From: Coriobacteriia bacterium
GTDB lineage: Bacteria; Actinomycetota; Coriobacteriia; Coriobacteriales; Eggerthellaceae
Direction of reading: 5' to 3'
NCBI GenBank assembly: GCA_030540225.1
Contig: JAUNWQ010000001.1
Coordinates: 26,037 to 63,691, forward strand
DNA: 37,655 nt
The number at the start of each line of letters is the position of its first letter. Position 1 is the first letter of the stretch. Below, in pieces: positions 17,598-27,000 of the stretch. Position numbers and translations under genes: made by a program. Below the pieces are notes generated by a model, which saw nothing but the letters and a program-made list of their open reading frames with translations, ran no database searches and was not told the DNA's origin.

Positions 17598-17623
17598 CAT
17601 ACCTCATCGCGGTATGATATAGA
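17594..17623 (+). promoter_or_regulatory. Candidate promoter upstream of menB
   Basis: ATGACA (17594-17599; five of six) and TATAGA (17618-17623; four of six) are 18 bp apart, starting at the menH stop codon. A small dyad CATACC/GGTATG lies between them. This would make menB partly independent of menH, leaving a leader of about 175 nt in which I see no clear structure. Confidence 0.4.
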
Positions 17624-17804
17624 AACTTGCGAAACGGGAATCATTCGAAGCGAAAACACAGAACCAAACATTGTCAATCGCCGGCATGGCGTCGTTTTCT
17701 CCTGAGTGCGAAATCGGCGTCGTGAAGCCGATGTCTCCGTTGCGGGGCGCGCCAACCGTTTCGCGTCCTGCAACGAATCAACGATATGCCACGAAAGGAC
17801 AGCT

Positions 17805-18644
17805 ATGGATGACGTAGCTTGGAAATCTGCCAAGCAATATCGGGAAATCAAGTACGAAACCGCTGATGGGATTGCGAAAATCACCATCAATCGCCCCGAA
17901 CGGCGCAACGCGTTCACCCCGCTCACCGTGACCGAGATGTACGACGCGTTCTCCGTGGCGCGCGATGACGCGTCAATCGGCGTCATCATCCTGACCGGTG
18001 CGAACCACGGCGGCCGCCACGAGGACGAGGCGTTTTGTTCGGGCGGCGACCAGAAGATCCGTGGCAACGGCGGCTACGTGGGCGAGGACAACATCCCTCG
18101 CTTGAACGTGCTCGACCTGCAGCATCTGATCCGCGTGGTGCCCAAGCCGGTCATTGCCATGGTGAACGGCTACGCCATCGGCGGTGGCCACGTGCTTCAT
18201 CTTCTGTGCGACCTTTCCATCGCGGCCGAAACCGCCAAGTTTGGCCAGACAGGTCCCAAGGTCGGCAGCTTCGATGCTGGCTACGGCGCGGGGTACTTGG
18301 CAAATGTCGTGGGGCAGAAGAAGGCGCGCGAGATCTGGTATCTCTGCCGCCAGTACTCCGCTGCCGAGGCTCTCGAGATGGGGCTGGTCAACAAGGTCGT
18401 TCCCTTCGAGGAACTCGAGGCTGAATGCGTGTCGTGGGCGCGCGAGATGCTGCAGTTCTCGCCGACGGCGCTGCGCTTCATGAAGGCGAGTTTTAACGCG
18501 GCAACCGATGGGCTTGCGGGCATCCAGCAGCTCGCCGGAGACGCCACGCTTTTGTACTACACCACCGACGAGGCGAAGGAAGGCCGCGACGCGTTCAAGG
18601 AGAAGCGGGCCCCCGACTTCACTCAGTACCCTAAGTTTCCCTAA
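17805..18644 (+). CDS. menB: 1,4-dihydroxy-2-naphthoyl-CoA synthase
   Basis: This crotonase-fold enzyme closes the second ring of menaquinone by cyclising o-succinylbenzoyl-CoA. The ATG at 17805 follows AAAGGA by about 6 nt and gives 279 residues, the family norm. Signatures are the CoA-binding [12 protein letters not shown], the oxyanion region [17 protein letters not shown], the MenB-specific [14 protein letters not shown] and the C-terminal KEKRAPDF. The upstream extension to 17706 lacks conserved sequence and is not used. A hairpin terminator separates it from the menE-menC gene. Confidence 0.96.
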   Translation: MDDVAWKSAKQYREIKYETADGIAKITINRPERRNAFTPLTVTEMYDAFSVARDDASIGVIILTGANHGGRHEDEAFCSGGDQKIRGNGGYVGEDNIPRLNVLDLQHLIRVVPKPVIAMVNGYAIGGGHVLHLLCDLSIAAETAKFGQTGPKVGSFDAGYGAGYLANVVGQKKAREIWYLCRQYSAAEALEMGLVNKVVPFEELEAECVSWAREMLQFSPTALRFMKASFNAATDGLAGIQQLAGDATLLYYTTDEAKEGRDAFKEKRAPDFTQYPKFP

Positions 18645-18649
18645 AGCCC

Positions 18650-18694
18650 AGCGGCCTCGCGTGCAGCGCGCAAGGCCGCTTCTCATTTCCTTTG
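18650..18694 (+). terminator. Hairpin terminator between menB and menE-menC
   Basis: AGCGGCCT (18650-18657) and AGGCCGCT (18673-18680) form a perfect 8-bp stem, and the loop has a further GC-rich dyad. A pyrimidine-rich tail TCTCATTTCCTTT follows. It begins 6 bp after the menB stop. The U-tract is interrupted, so partial read-through into the next menaquinone gene is plausible. Confidence 0.6.
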
Positions 18695-18747
18695 TCCGCC
18701 CAAGTCGCTGATGCGGCGTCCGAAGAGAACAGTGGTCCGAACTCGCG

Positions 18748-21594
18748 ATGATCAATGCGTTCGAAAGCTTGGTGAGAACAGATCCCGACGGGGTCTTCTT
18801 CACGTTCGTCGCGCGCGACGGCTCGGAGCATTCGTGCACCTATCGCCAGGCCAGGCTCACGGCGGCGGCAATCGCCCGTCGTCTGCGGAGCAAGGGGGTC
18901 GGGCGCGGCGACTGCGTCTCGGTCGACCTTCCGAACTGTCCGGAGTTCATCTTTCTCGCCCTGGCCGCGGGGTACGGGGCGTTCTCGCTTGTCGTGCTGA
19001 ACAACCGCCTCACGTCGGCGGAGAAGCTCTCGCGCCTGTTCGACTTGGAAAGCTCGGGAATCCGCGTGGCATGTCGCATTGACGAAGCGCGGGCGGAGTC
19101 TCTCATGGGCCACGTGGCCGACGACCTTGCGGGGGCGTCGCGGCTCCAAAGCGGCAAGCGCGTCATCATGAGCGCCGAGCGCGATGCGGTCTTTGAGGCC
19201 ACCCATTTTGCGGAAAGAGAATCGCACCTGTTCAACGACAAGGAACGAGCGCTCGTCCTCTTCACGTCGGGTACGACGGGCAAGCCGAAGGCGGTGCCGT
19301 CGACTTGGCGCATGCTCACGGCTGCTGCCGAATCGTCCAACGCCGTGCTCTCGGTGCGGGGCCGTGGCATGTGGCAGGTGGCGCTTCCCCTGTACCATAT
19401 TGGGGGCTTCGAGCAGGTCGTGCGCAGCATCACGAACCGCACGCCATTTCGCCTCTACGCGCGCTTCGACGCGGCGCGAATCCTGAAGGACGCCGCGCGC
19501 GTCGGCTTCACCCATATCTCCGTGGTCGACAAGATGCTGCAGGACATGCTTGCCGTCGAGGGGGGCGGCCCCGCGCTGGCCGCGTATCGCTGCATCCTGC
19601 TTGGCGGGGGCGCGCTCAATCCCGCTACCATCGCTCGCGCGCACGAGGCGGGGCTTCGCCTGTATGCGAGTTACGGGATGACCGAAACGTGCAGTCAGGT
19701 TGCAAACAGCCTGATAGATGAGTCGTTTACGGGCGGTATGAAGCTTCTGCCCGGCTACCAGGCGCGCATCGTCGAGCCCGATGGGCGCGGTTTCGGCCGC
19801 CTGGCGGTGCGTGGGCCGGGCGTGTTGTCGAACTACTTGAACGCGCGCGCTGCCTTCACCGCTGATGGCTTTTTCCTTACTGGCGATGTGGCGGCGCTCC
19901 ACGAGGGCAAGATCTACGTGAAGGAGCGCACCACCGACATGTTCGTCTCGGGCGGGGAAAACGTCTATCCCGCAGAGATTGCCGACAAGCTCATGGCGAT
20001 TCCCGGCGTGGCGGACGCCTACGTGTTCGGCGCCCCCGACCCCGTGTGGGGACGGCGCCCCGTGGCGTTCATCGAGCGTACGAGCAAGACGTCCGAACGC
20101 GGCAGTCGCGATCAGGCTTTCGACAAGCTTTCCCCAGTGAAGACGGCGCGCTTTGGTCGCGAGGTGATAAAACCGCAGGTAAGAAGGCATGCCCCGAAGC
20201 CGCTCGCCCCCTCTCGGCCGAGCGATCGCGCGTTTGTCGCCTCTGTCCACGGCCAGCTCGAAGGCGTGCTCTCGAAGCTTTATCATCCCAAGCAGATTTT
20301 CGTCATGGAAAGCCTGCCGCGTCAGGGCATCGGCAAGATTGACCGCGCTGCCATCGAGCGAATCTACTCGGAATGCCTCGATGTGCGCCGCGTGATCCTG
20401 CATCGCGTGCGCATCCCCTTCAAGAAGCCGTTTGTGACGGCGAAAGCGACGCTGGAATTCCGCGAGTCGGTGATCGTTGAGGTCGTCGACGCAAAAGGGC
20501 GCGTTGGCCTGGGAGAATGCGTTGCATTTTCCTCTGACTGGTATCTTCCGGAAACAATCGAGCAGGATATTGAGGTGCTGCGCGGCACGCTCGCACCGAA
20601 GGTGATCGGCGAGGTTTTTCTCCATCCAAGGGAGGTTTCCGCCGCATTCGCCTCCATCCCGGGGATGGAGCGCTTCCCGCTTGCTTGCGGCGCGATCGAA
20701 CCTGCGCTGTGGGACCTTTACGGCAAGATTGTGGGGAAGCCCCTCGGGCGCTTGCTTGCCGAGGAGTACGACGTGATCGAGCGCGCGGCGCATCGCGAGC
20801 GGGTGCACGGGAAGACGAGGACGCCGTTTGGGAATGCGCGCGAGGCCGTTGTTTCGGCGGGTGCCGTGGTCGGCATGGGCAGCGTGGAGGAAACGCTCGC
20901 CTCGGTCTCGCGATGCGTGGAGGCAGGTTATTGCCGCGTGAAGCTCAAGGTTGCTCCTGGTAGCTTGGGCGTTGTCCGCATGATTCGCCAAAAGTACCCG
21001 CATTTGTTCATCACGCTCGATGCGAACCAGAGCTTTACGGACCGCTCGATCGCCGAGCTCCGCGCGCTCGATCCGCTCAACGTCGCGTGGGTCGAGGAGC
21101 CCATCGATTTGACGCCGTGCGGTGGGTCGACCGCCCGGGCTTTCGCGCGGCTGGCAGCATTGCAGAGGACCATCGCCACGCCCATCTGTTTGGATGAGTC
21201 GTTCGTGAATGAGCGCGAGGCCTACCAGGCGCTTTCATATCCTGAGCTGCGGTGTTTTGCGGTGAAAGTCGCGAAATTCGGGGGTGTGGAGGCTGCCCTC
21301 AAGTTCATCTTTGCGGCGCGTTCACGCGGGCGCGAGGTGTGGATGGGCGGCATGTACGATACGGGAATCTCGAAGCGCATGCACGCGGCGTTCCAAACGC
21401 TCGACGAAGTGGTGATGCCGGGCGATATCGGGTCGACCTCGCGTTATTTCGACGTTGATGTGACCATGCCCCCCTATACCGCCGAGCGCGGGAAAGTGAC
21501 GCTGAACCGGGCAGGGTACGAGTTCGGCCTGGGGTGCGGCCTGTGCCCCGAGGCGATTTCGAGTGTGCAGACCGACCGCATCGTGATTGAGTGA
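18748..21594 (+). CDS. menE-menC: Fused o-succinylbenzoate-CoA ligase and o-succinylbenzoate synthase (MenE-MenC)
   Basis: One 948-residue protein carries two successive menaquinone enzymes. Residues 1 to about 540 are an AMP-forming ligase: P-loop TSGTTGKPK at 173-181, YGMTE at 309-313, TGD at 378-380, and the C-domain lysine K530 in GIGKID. A poorly conserved stretch (about 445-495) sits within its C-domain. Residues about 545-948 are an enolase-superfamily OSB synthase with the KxK motif at 732-734, metal ligands D758, E783 or E784 and D816, and the opposite-side lysine K840. All key residues of both halves are present. In the pathway MenC acts just before MenE, so the fusion could channel OSB to activation. 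The ATG at 18748 lacks a strong ribosome site. Order in the chain (E then C) is opposite to pathway order. Confidence 0.93.
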   Translation: MINAFESLVRTDPDGVFFTFVARDGSEHSCTYRQARLTAAAIARRLRSKGVGRGDCVSVDLPNCPEFIFLALAAGYGAFSLVVLNNRLTSAEKLSRLFDLESSGIRVACRIDEARAESLMGHVADDLAGASRLQSGKRVIMSAERDAVFEATHFAERESHLFNDKERALVLFTSGTTGKPKAVPSTWRMLTAAAESSNAVLSVRGRGMWQVALPLYHIGGFEQVVRSITNRTPFRLYARFDAARILKDAARVGFTHISVVDKMLQDMLAVEGGGPALAAYRCILLGGGALNPATIARAHEAGLRLYASYGMTETCSQVANSLIDESFTGGMKLLPGYQARIVEPDGRGFGRLAVRGPGVLSNYLNARAAFTADGFFLTGDVAALHEGKIYVKERTTDMFVSGGENVYPAEIADKLMAIPGVADAYVFGAPDPVWGRRPVAFIERTSKTSERGSRDQAFDKLSPVKTARFGREVIKPQVRRHAPKPLAPSRPSDRAFVASVHGQLEGVLSKLYHPKQIFVMESLPRQGIGKIDRAAIERIYSECLDVRRVILHRVRIPFKKPFVTAKATLEFRESVIVEVVDAKGRVGLGECVAFSSDWYLPETIEQDIEVLRGTLAPKVIGEVFLHPREVSAAFASIPGMERFPLACGAIEPALWDLYGKIVGKPLGRLLAEEYDVIERAAHRERVHGKTRTPFGNAREAVVSAGAVVGMGSVEETLASVSRCVEAGYCRVKLKVAPGSLGVVRMIRQKYPHLFITLDANQSFTDRSIAELRALDPLNVAWVEEPIDLTPCGGSTARAFARLAALQRTIATPICLDESFVNEREAYQALSYPELRCFAVKVAKFGGVEAALKFIFAARSRGREVWMGGMYDTGISKRMHAAFQTLDEVVMPGDIGSTSRYFDVDVTMPPYTAERGKVTLNRAGYEFGLGCGLCPEAISSVQTDRIVIE

Positions 21595-21639
21595 CGCTGG
21601 CGGGGTGTGGCCGATCTGTGGGCAACCTGTTGGTGGCCA

Positions 21640-21663
21640 GGCTGGCGATCTATCGCGCCAGCC
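21640..21663 (+). terminator. Possible hairpin terminator after menE-menC
   Basis: GGCTGGCG and CGCCAGCC pair perfectly around an 8-nt loop, 46 bp after the stop. No U-tract follows. The rest of the gap to 21854 holds no clear gene; a promoter for the next gene must lie in its AT-richer right half (about 21740-21830), but I cannot place one firmly. Confidence 0.35.
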
Positions 21664-21854
21664 GCGCGCCGATGGCCCGTCATGCAACTCCCTTGCAGCT
21701 CGTCTGTGCCCCAGGCGCTCGCTCACCGCTTCATCTGGCTATCTAGGTGAACAAAATGGCAACAAACGCGTTCTCGAATGCGGAATATGCCATACTTCAA
21801 GGTTAAAAACGTCGCTTGAAAATAAAACGCGCCCTGAGGAGGCCCGCATACCCG

Positions 21855-23177
21855 ATGTCCATAGCTGTCAGCCTGATTCTTGTCGTCTTCTTCCTTTTGA
21901 TGAACGCGTTTTTCGTTATCGCGGAATTCGCCATGGTGCGCGTGCGCAAGTCGCAGATCGAACTTGCCTACGATGAGGGCAAGCGCGGCGCGAAGAACGC
22001 GAAGACCATCACCGAGAACGTCAACGCGTACCTGTCTGCCTGCCAGCTTGGAATTACGCTTGCTTCGCTTGCTCTCGGCTGGTTGGGCGAGCCCGCGATC
22101 TCGGCGCTCATTCGCCCGCTGTTCGTTCTGTTCGGCCTGCCCGATGCCGTTATCTCGGTAATTTCGGTCGCAATCGGATATTTCCTCATGACGACGTTGC
22201 ACGTGGTCGTGGGCGAGCTTATCCCCAAATCGTTCGCCATCTTCGCGACGGAGCGCTACGCGCTTATGACGGCGACCCCGCTTCTGTGGTTCTACCGCAT
22301 CACCTACCCGATTATGCTGCTGTTCAACGGCATTACCAACGGCGTTGTGCGCCTGACCGGGCACGATCCTGCCAACGAGCACGATGTGTATACGGGCGAG
22401 GAAATCAAGTTGCTCATCGACGAGTCCACGGAAAGCGGGCTTATCGAGCCTGAGCAAAACGAGTACGTCGACAACATCTTCGATTTGGGCGACAAGGACG
22501 CCGAGGCAATCATGACGCCGCGCATCGAGCTGACCTGCCTCGACATGGAGGACTCGCTTCAAGAGAACCGAGAGCTTGCCGAACGCTACAAGTACACGCG
22601 CTACCCGGTGTGTCAGGGGAGCAAAGACCACCTGGTCGGGTTCGTTCACGTGAAGGACCTGTTCATGATGGACGCCGACGCTTCGATGGAGGATCTGCCC
22701 ATCCGCGAGTTGTACGCAGTACCCGAAAGCATCCCCATCGCGAAGCTCTTGCAGCTGCTGCAGCGCCGCCATACCAAGATCGCCGTGGTCGTGGACGAGC
22801 ATGGCGGCACGGCGGGCATCGTCACGATGAGCGACATTATGGAGCAGATCGTGGGACGCGTCGATGACGAGTACAGCCACGGCTTGGCCGACGAGATCGT
22901 GAAGAAAGGCGACGGCCGCTACTTGATCGACGGCTCGCTTTCCATCGATGACCTGGAGGATCTGCTTGGCTTCCTTCCTGAGGAAGCGAACGAATGCGAA
23001 ACGGCGGCAGGCATTTTGCTCGCTGCGTTCGACCGCATCCCCGAGGAGGGGGACACGGTGACGTTTACGGGGCGCGACGCGAAGGCGACGTTCACGGTGG
23101 TCGACATGGACCGTCACCGCGTCGATAAGATTCTCGTGCGCGTGGAGCAGATTCCCCGCGAGGACGCTGAGGAATAG
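21855..23177 (+). CDS. CNNM/CorC-HlyC family membrane protein with CBS pair
   Basis: The product has a DUF21 membrane domain (four or so helices in the first 180 residues, with the conserved LASLALGWLGEP and VVVGELIPKSFAI blocks), a pair of CBS domains, and a C-terminal CorC/HlyC domain. Family members are implicated in magnesium, cobalt or sodium efflux; older annotation as hemolysin is misleading. The ATG at 21855 gives 440 residues but its GAGGAGG lies 12 nt away; a TTG at 21816 adds 13 residues and is the alternative. It stands alone, ending at a strong terminator. Substrate is not predictable from this sequence. Confidence 0.88.
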   Translation: MSIAVSLILVVFFLLMNAFFVIAEFAMVRVRKSQIELAYDEGKRGAKNAKTITENVNAYLSACQLGITLASLALGWLGEPAISALIRPLFVLFGLPDAVISVISVAIGYFLMTTLHVVVGELIPKSFAIFATERYALMTATPLLWFYRITYPIMLLFNGITNGVVRLTGHDPANEHDVYTGEEIKLLIDESTESGLIEPEQNEYVDNIFDLGDKDAEAIMTPRIELTCLDMEDSLQENRELAERYKYTRYPVCQGSKDHLVGFVHVKDLFMMDADASMEDLPIRELYAVPESIPIAKLLQLLQRRHTKIAVVVDEHGGTAGIVTMSDIMEQIVGRVDDEYSHGLADEIVKKGDGRYLIDGSLSIDDLEDLLGFLPEEANECETAAGILLAAFDRIPEEGDTVTFTGRDAKATFTVVDMDRHRVDKILVRVEQIPREDAEE

Positions 23178-23187
23178 CCTGCGCGTT

Positions 23188-23222
23188 GGCGGCGGTGGGA
23201 GTACTCCCGCCGCCGCTTTTTT
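23188..23222 (+). terminator. Strong intrinsic terminator after the CNNM gene
   Basis: A long GC-rich hairpin (23189-23216), with arms GCGGCGG and CCGCCGC and an inner GGGAGTACTCCC dyad, is followed by six T residues. It starts 11 bp after the stop codon and points along the plus strand. Confidence 0.9.
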
Positions 23223-23261
23223 GTGGCAGCGAGAACGTGATAGCCTGGCCCCTAAAGGTTT

Positions 23262-24053
23262 CTAGCGAATGTCCATCCCGATGAATCGCTCGGCGTTATG
23301 CCAGGTCATCTTCTCGAAATCAGCTTTGGAGAAGTCGAGCGACTCGAACATCTCGAACTCTTCTGAGGGGTTCCACATGGGGAAATCCGACCCGAACAGG
23401 ATGCGGTCGGCACCGTAAATCTCGCAGAGCTCGCGCGTGCGGCGGCGTCCCAGAAACGCTTGCGAGCTTGACATATCCAGAAAGCAATTCTCGTTTTCCA
23501 GATACTCGACAGCCAGGTCGAACACCGACCAGCCGCCGAAGTGCGCCGCGTCAACGACGAGGTTCGGGAACTCGTGCAGGATGCGCTTCATTCGGCGCGG
23601 GTGCGAGAAATCGGTTCGGTAGTCGCCGCAGTGCATGACGAGCGGCATGCGGCCCTCGATCAGCTCGTAGATGCGCATGAGTCGATCGTCGTCCATGTTC
23701 ACCTTCTGCGTGTCGGGATGGAGCTTCATCCCTCGAAGTCCCAGGCCAATCGCGCGTTCGATTTCGGCCTCCGGATTGGGATAGTCCTGGTGCATCGCCA
23801 TGAAGCCGACGAAGCTGGGGTGCTTTTTGCATTCTGCCGCGATGAAGTCGTTGATGGACTCGACGTTGGAAGGCTTCGTCGCCACCGAATAGATGATGTG
23901 ATGCGTGATGGGCGAGCCCTCCACAGCGGCGAGCATTGCGGGGATGGACCCCTCCTTGAACATGGGGTACTGGTAGAAGTCGCCCACGCTTTCAGCGGCG
24001 CGGAGCGCGATTTTCTCAGGATATACGTGAACGTGGGCATCGACGACGGTCAT
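23262..24053 (-). CDS. Amidohydrolase family (PF04909-type) metal-dependent hydrolase
   Basis: This TIM-barrel hydrolase or decarboxylase has 263 residues. The metal-binding HxH lies at residues 6-8 (DAHVHVYPEK), GMKLHPD supplies the strand-4 region, MHCGDY the strand-5 histidine, and GSDFPMWNP the catalytic aspartate near the C-terminus. The family includes carboxymuconate-semialdehyde and resorcylate decarboxylases; the substrate here is unknown. It is the last gene of a three-gene operon, 17 bp after the giant activase gene, so it may act on a metabolite from the same pathway. The ribosome site is poor (only a purine-rich stretch AAGAAGAT further up), in line with coupling. Confidence 0.85.
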   Translation of the reverse strand: MTVVDAHVHVYPEKIALRAAESVGDFYQYPMFKEGSIPAMLAAVEGSPITHHIIYSVATKPSNVESINDFIAAECKKHPSFVGFMAMHQDYPNPEAEIERAIGLGLRGMKLHPDTQKVNMDDDRLMRIYELIEGRMPLVMHCGDYRTDFSHPRRMKRILHEFPNLVVDAAHFGGWSVFDLAVEYLENENCFLDMSSSQAFLGRRRTRELCEIYGADRILFGSDFPMWNPSEEFEMFESLDFSKADFEKMTWHNAERFIGMDIR

Positions 24054-24070
24054 GGGATGGAATCTTCTTT

Positions 24071-27000
24071 CTAGCTTCTTCTCTGGGTGCTTGCTTGATT
24101 GTCCAACTTCTGGGTGCTTCTGTCTTCGGTTGTTTTTGCGGAAGCAAGGCGTTCGGCGGCTTCGTGGGCCCGTGCGGCAGCGGCAGCGGCCCGAGCGGAA
24201 GCGGCAGCGGCTTTGGCAGATGCCGCGACCTGGGCTTTCCCTGCGGCTTCGTGCGCTCGCGCGGCTGCCTCGTGGGCGCGGGCTGCAGTGTCTGCCGCCT
24301 TTGCCGCCGCAGCGTCGCTAGCGGCTTCGGCGGCGGCACCCGCGGCGCTGCGAGCGGAGGAGGCGGTCTTGGCTGCGAACTTGCCGGCGTCGATCGCGTG
24401 GGCGGCCACGTCGGCGGCTGCGTAAGCGGCGCTGTCCGCGGCGCTCGCCACGGCAAGGGCCGCGTCCGAGACAGCAGAACTTGCCGCCTGCGTGGCGCGA
24501 GCAGACGCTCCCTCAGCTTCTACCTGGGAATTTTCTGTTCCCTTTGCGCTTAAGATGAGCATCTGCAAGCGGTTCTCGATGTTCGCGAAGCTGACGTCGG
24601 GGTCGTAATCGAGTGGCAAGATGTTCGCCTGGGGGTAGAGCTCCTTCAGGCGTTTGGCGATGCCGCGCCCGACGACGTGATTCGGTAAGCACCCGAACGG
24701 TTGCAGGATCAAAAACGACGTGCAGCCGTGGGCGGCGTGGTGCAAGATCTCGCCGGGGATGAGCACGCCTTCGCCCGCATCGAACGTGTGGTGGATGATG
24801 GGGTCGCTCGCGCGTACCAGGTCGGGCATGCGGCAGGGCGGCTCGTAGAGCGGGTGCGCGCACGCGATGCTGTCGCACACGTTGTGGGCCACGTCGAACA
24901 CATTGTCCGCGACCGCGTGCCATGCCTTCTCCTTGAGGGGGCGCGTGACGCGGTATTCTTTCTCCTGTGCGTGCTGGTAGAAGTACGTCTTCCTGATGAC
25001 GTCGGTCATGCGCGCCTCGATGACCTCGAGCCCGTTGTGCTCCAGGTACAGCTCGACGTCGTGGTTGGCGCCGGGGTGGAAGTTCAGCAGGTACTCGCCG
25101 ACAATGAGCACCTGCGGCTTGCGGTGCGTACGGTCGTAAGGGACCTTCTTCATCACGTCGATGGCCTGGGAAAATCCACGTTTAAGGGAGCGAAGCGACC
25201 TGCCGCGCAAACCTTCCATCAGCAAGTCGAGCGCCTCGTCGAAGGCGCGGTCGGCAGCTCCCGGCACGGTCTCGTAGGGGCGCATCTTGCGCAGCAGCTC
25301 CTCGAGCGCGTCGATCATCGGCAGCGTGAAGGCGACTTTTAAAGCCGAGCTCACGTTCATCTTGAACCCAGGGTGCACGTTGTGGAAGTCGACGTCGTCG
25401 TTCGTGATGATAGGGACCTGCGGATAACCGGCGTCGTCGAGCGCCTTGCGTAGGAGCGCCTCGTAGTGCGTGAGGCGGCAGTCGCCAATGTACTTGCCGG
25501 TGCCGACAGCGACCTTGTCGGGGTCGTACTTCCCACTGCGAAGCGCGGCGAGCGCCTCGCCGATAACGATTTGCGCGGGGAAGCAGATGTCGTTGTGCAC
25601 GTATTGTTTGCCCAGGCGGATGGCCTCTTCGCGCCCGATTTCAAGCGGGACGGTTCGCAGCCCTTGGCTCTCGAAGGCGACTGACATCAGGCGGCAGAAC
25701 GCATGCGAGGTGTTCGGGATGAGCACCACCTTGTCCTGACGGTCGGCTTTCGTGAACTTCTGCGGATAGGGGTCGGGAAGCTCGCGGGAGTGCTTTCTCG
25801 TTCGCGGAGCGGGGGCCGAGGCTGCTTGCGCGGTTGTGGGCGTGTTCGCGGAGGCCTCGGGGGTCGCGGCGCTCGCGATGGTCGCGGGCGCCGCGGCAGC
25901 TTCCCGATCGCTCGTCTTCTCGTTCCCGGTCTTTTTCCTGCGTAGACGGATGGTCTCGATGAACGAACGCGCGCGGATGCGCAGCGGCCCTTGGATGTCG
26001 CTCTCGTCGACCTTTAGGATGAGGGGGGCTTTGGGCCCGGCGAGGTGCATGAGGCGGATGATCTCGTCGGAGAGGTAGGCGTCGTGGCCGCAGCCGAAGC
26101 TAACGAGCTGGACATATTCCAGATTCGGACTTCCCGCAGCGACCACGGCGGAGCCCAGCATGCGCGCGTGGAAATTGTTCACCACGTCGAGGCGGCTTCT
26201 CGAAAGGTCGACCTCGTTCACATGGGGCACAGCATCGGCGCAGATCACGGGGATGCCGAGCTCGGTGAAGGCGCGCGGCAGCTCGTGGTTGACCAAGTTG
26301 TCGTTCTGGTACGGCCTGCTTGCGAGCACGACGGCGAAGGAGCCTTCGCGTTCCACCTGGTCGCAAATGCGCTCGCCTTCCTGCGCGAGCTCGACCTTGA
26401 ACGTTTTTTGCGCAGCGTCGGCCGCATCGATTGCCTGGCGCACGCTTGCGGTGTCGAGGGAGAACTCGCGTGTGAGGTACTCGGTGAGCTGGCGGTCGCG
26501 GTCTTTCTGCGAGAGCCAGTGAAACAGCGGCGCGTCAAAGGGGATGCCGAAGCGCTTCTCGGGGTTGTCCGAATTGCGCATGACGATGGGGTAGCCCTTC
26601 ACCACCGCGCACATCGACTGGCTTGTTTTCGAGGTGTTTTCCGAGGTCACCGTCGTGACGGAGGGCATGAAGATGCGGTCGACCCCCTGATCGGCCAAAT
26701 CGCGCACGTGCCCGTGGACAAGTTTTGCGGGGAAGCACACGGTGTCTGAGGACACGGCCGAGAGTCCGCGCTCGTACATGGCGCGCGTGCTCGGGCGCGA
26801 CAGCTTCACCGTGAAGCCGAGCGAGCGGAACAGCGTCGTCCAGAAGGGAGCATATTCCCACATCGAGAGGACGCGGGGCATGCCGATGACCGTGTTTTGC
26901 GGCGCAGGGTTGGGCGTGCGGGGCCAGTCGCGGAAGAGCAGCTTCTCGCGGACGTCGAACAGGTTCGGCACGCTGTCGACGGCGGCAGCGATGCGTTTTA

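Noticed and set aside
18631-21003. Minus-strand open frame of about 790 codons opposite menE-menC
   Set aside because: Arg/His/Ala-rich without recognisable motifs; the plus-strand protein has complete catalytic motifs over the same bases.
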